6,589 nucleotides of DNA from an uncultured Clostridia bacterium (GTDB taxonomy: Bacteria; Bacillota_A; Clostridia; Oscillospirales; Oscillospiraceae). The stretch lies in NCBI GenBank assembly GCA_947307505.1, contig CAMZJG010000059.1, forward strand, positions 1 through 6,589, in the 5' to 3' direction. Shown here in pieces: positions 5,710 through 6,589 of the stretch; position 1 is the stretch's first letter, and every line of letters starts with the position of its first letter. Position numbers and translations under genes: made by a program. The notes below the pieces were generated by a model. That model saw only the letters and a program-made list of their open reading frames with translations, was not told the DNA's origin and ran no database searches.

Positions 5710-6589
5710 AAAGATCGTCGTCGGCCAGGGGACGGAATATCCCCTGAACGGCCTGCTGACCCTGCCGGATGACCTGACGGAGAAGGTCCCCGCCGCGGTC
5801 TTCGTCCACGGCTCCGGCGCCAGCAATATGGATGAGAAGATCTTCCGTCTGACCCCCTTCAGGGATCTGGCGGAAGGGCTGGCGGAACGGGGCGTCGCCT
5901 CGATCCGGTATGACAAACGGACCTTCGTCTATGGCTGGAAAATGCGGAAACAGGTCGTCACGGTGAAGGAGGAGACCATCGAAGATGCGATCCTGGCTGC
6001 GGACCTGCTGCGGAAGGATCCCCGCATCGATCCCCACCGGGTATTCATCGTCGGCCACAGCATGGGCGCCATGCTGGCCCCCCGTATCGACGCGGAGGGA
6101 GGCAATTTCCGGGGCCTGATCCTCATGGCGGGGACCCCTCTGCGGATGGAGGAAGTCATGGTGCGGCAGCTGAAGCAGGCCGGGCAGAAGGGCGGGCTGC
6201 TGGGTCTGGTGGTCCGGCTGGAGGAGAAAGTCTACATGAAGAAGCTGGACGGGCTCTATGAGCTGCCGGAGGAGGAAGTCCGGAAAAAGAAGTTCGCCGG
6301 GAGCACCACCCTCTGGTACTTCAGGGAGATGGGCCAAAAAACGGCGGCGGATTACCTGCTGGAGACGGAGAAGCCCGTGCTCATCCTGCAGGGAGGCAAG
6401 GATTTTCAGGTACTGCCGGAGGAGGACTTTGCGGGCTTCCAAAGGCTGCTGGCGGACAGGCCCAATACGGAATACCGCCTGTATGAGGACCTGAACCACC
6501 TGTTCGTGAAGGGGATCTTCAGCGATATTCTGAAAGCGAGCAAGGAGTACCGGACAGAACGGCACATCGGCCCGGAGGTCCTGGACGAT
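5699..6589 (+). CDS. Alpha/beta hydrolase, C-terminus beyond the window
   Basis: 297 codons remain open to the right edge. The N-terminus resembles the beta-sheet lead-in of dienelactone-hydrolase/FrsA-like enzymes. HGSG (37-40) supplies the oxyanion region, GHSMG (119-123) holds nucleophile Ser121, and Asp235 (GGKDFQVLP) and His267 (LNHLF) complete a credible catalytic triad. A lid or cap insertion, partly basic (KKLDGLYELP and VRKKKF), spans about 149-222. The final visible residues (HIGPEVLDD) are the usual last helix, so probably only 10-25 residues are missing. No signal peptide is seen, so it should be cytoplasmic. The substrate cannot be told; esterase, thioesterase or peptidase activity are all possible. 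AGGAG (5686-5690) lies eight bases before ATG, and the gene overlaps the sdpI end by 11 bp, so it belongs to the same operon and is presumably induced with it. Confidence 0.88.
   Translation, partial: MKSEKIVVGQGTEYPLNGLLTLPDDLTEKVPAAVFVHGSGASNMDEKIFRLTPFRDLAEGLAERGVASIRYDKRTFVYGWKMRKQVVTVKEETIEDAILAADLLRKDPRIDPHRVFIVGHSMGAMLAPRIDAEGGNFRGLILMAGTPLRMEEVMVRQLKQAGQKGGLLGLVVRLEEKVYMKKLDGLYELPEEEVRKKKFAGSTTLWYFREMGQKTAADYLLETEKPVLILQGGKDFQVLPEEDFAGFQRLLADRPNTEYRLYEDLNHLFVKGIFSDILKASKEYRTERHIGPEVLDD

Noticed and set aside
4933..5916. Minus-strand open frame of 327 codons across the SdpR/SdpI/hydrolase junctions
   Set aside because: It spans three overlapping plus-strand genes with clear motifs and is rich in Gln/His/Arg/Gly, as expected of an antisense frame.
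5642..6565. Minus-strand open frame of 307 codons opposite the hydrolase gene
   Set aside because: The plus strand carries an intact hydrolase with GHSMG and the Asp and His triad residues; the antisense translation has no recognisable domain.

Overview
The window is GC-rich, with compact genes, short intergenic gaps, strong AGGAGG-type ribosome sites and AT-rich promoters. Its gene content is a flavodiiron protein, a J-domain/TPR protein paired with a membrane zinc-ribbon protein, a giant single-chain ABC/FtsX exporter and an SdpR/SdpI pair. Together these point to a GC-rich anaerobic Firmicute, most like gut Clostridia of the Oscillospiraceae type. That placement is inferred from gene content and protein style; no rRNA or other marker is present.

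Left part (1-1350), minus strand. The window opens inside the start of an FprA-type flavodiiron protein gene (oxygen/NO reduction in anaerobes). Upstream of it lies a two-gene unit. The first gene transcribed encodes a small membrane protein with two transmembrane helices and a C-terminal zinc ribbon (1350 to 937). The second encodes a J-domain protein with TPR-like helices and a Cys-rich hydrophobic tail (903 to 250). A TATAAT box in front of the first gene probably drives both.

Middle (about 1351-4611). A divergent regulatory region of about 280 bp separates the minus-strand unit from a plus-strand gene for a 977-residue ABC transporter. That protein fuses an N-terminal ATPase to an FtsX/MacB-type permease with an unusually large extracytoplasmic domain. 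The regulatory region holds inverted repeats, an extended -10 promoter and a TTCACA-N5-TTCATA direct repeat of the kind bound by OmpR/PhoB-type regulators. A perfect 26-bp palindrome after the gene is the probable transcription end.

Right part (4612-6589), plus strand. A near-consensus promoter (TTGACA-N18-TATACT) is bracketed by two nearly identical AT-rich operator-like repeats. It drives three translationally coupled genes: an ArsR-fold autorepressor of the SdpR type, an SdpI-family membrane immunity/signalling protein, and an alpha/beta hydrolase that runs off the window end. In Bacillus subtilis, SdpI both protects from the SdpC toxin and sequesters SdpR at the membrane to derepress the operon. 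Here no SdpC, SdpA or SdpB gene is visible and a hydrolase is attached instead, so this looks like an orphan immunity or envelope-stress operon. I see no mobile element, CRISPR array, tRNA or rRNA.
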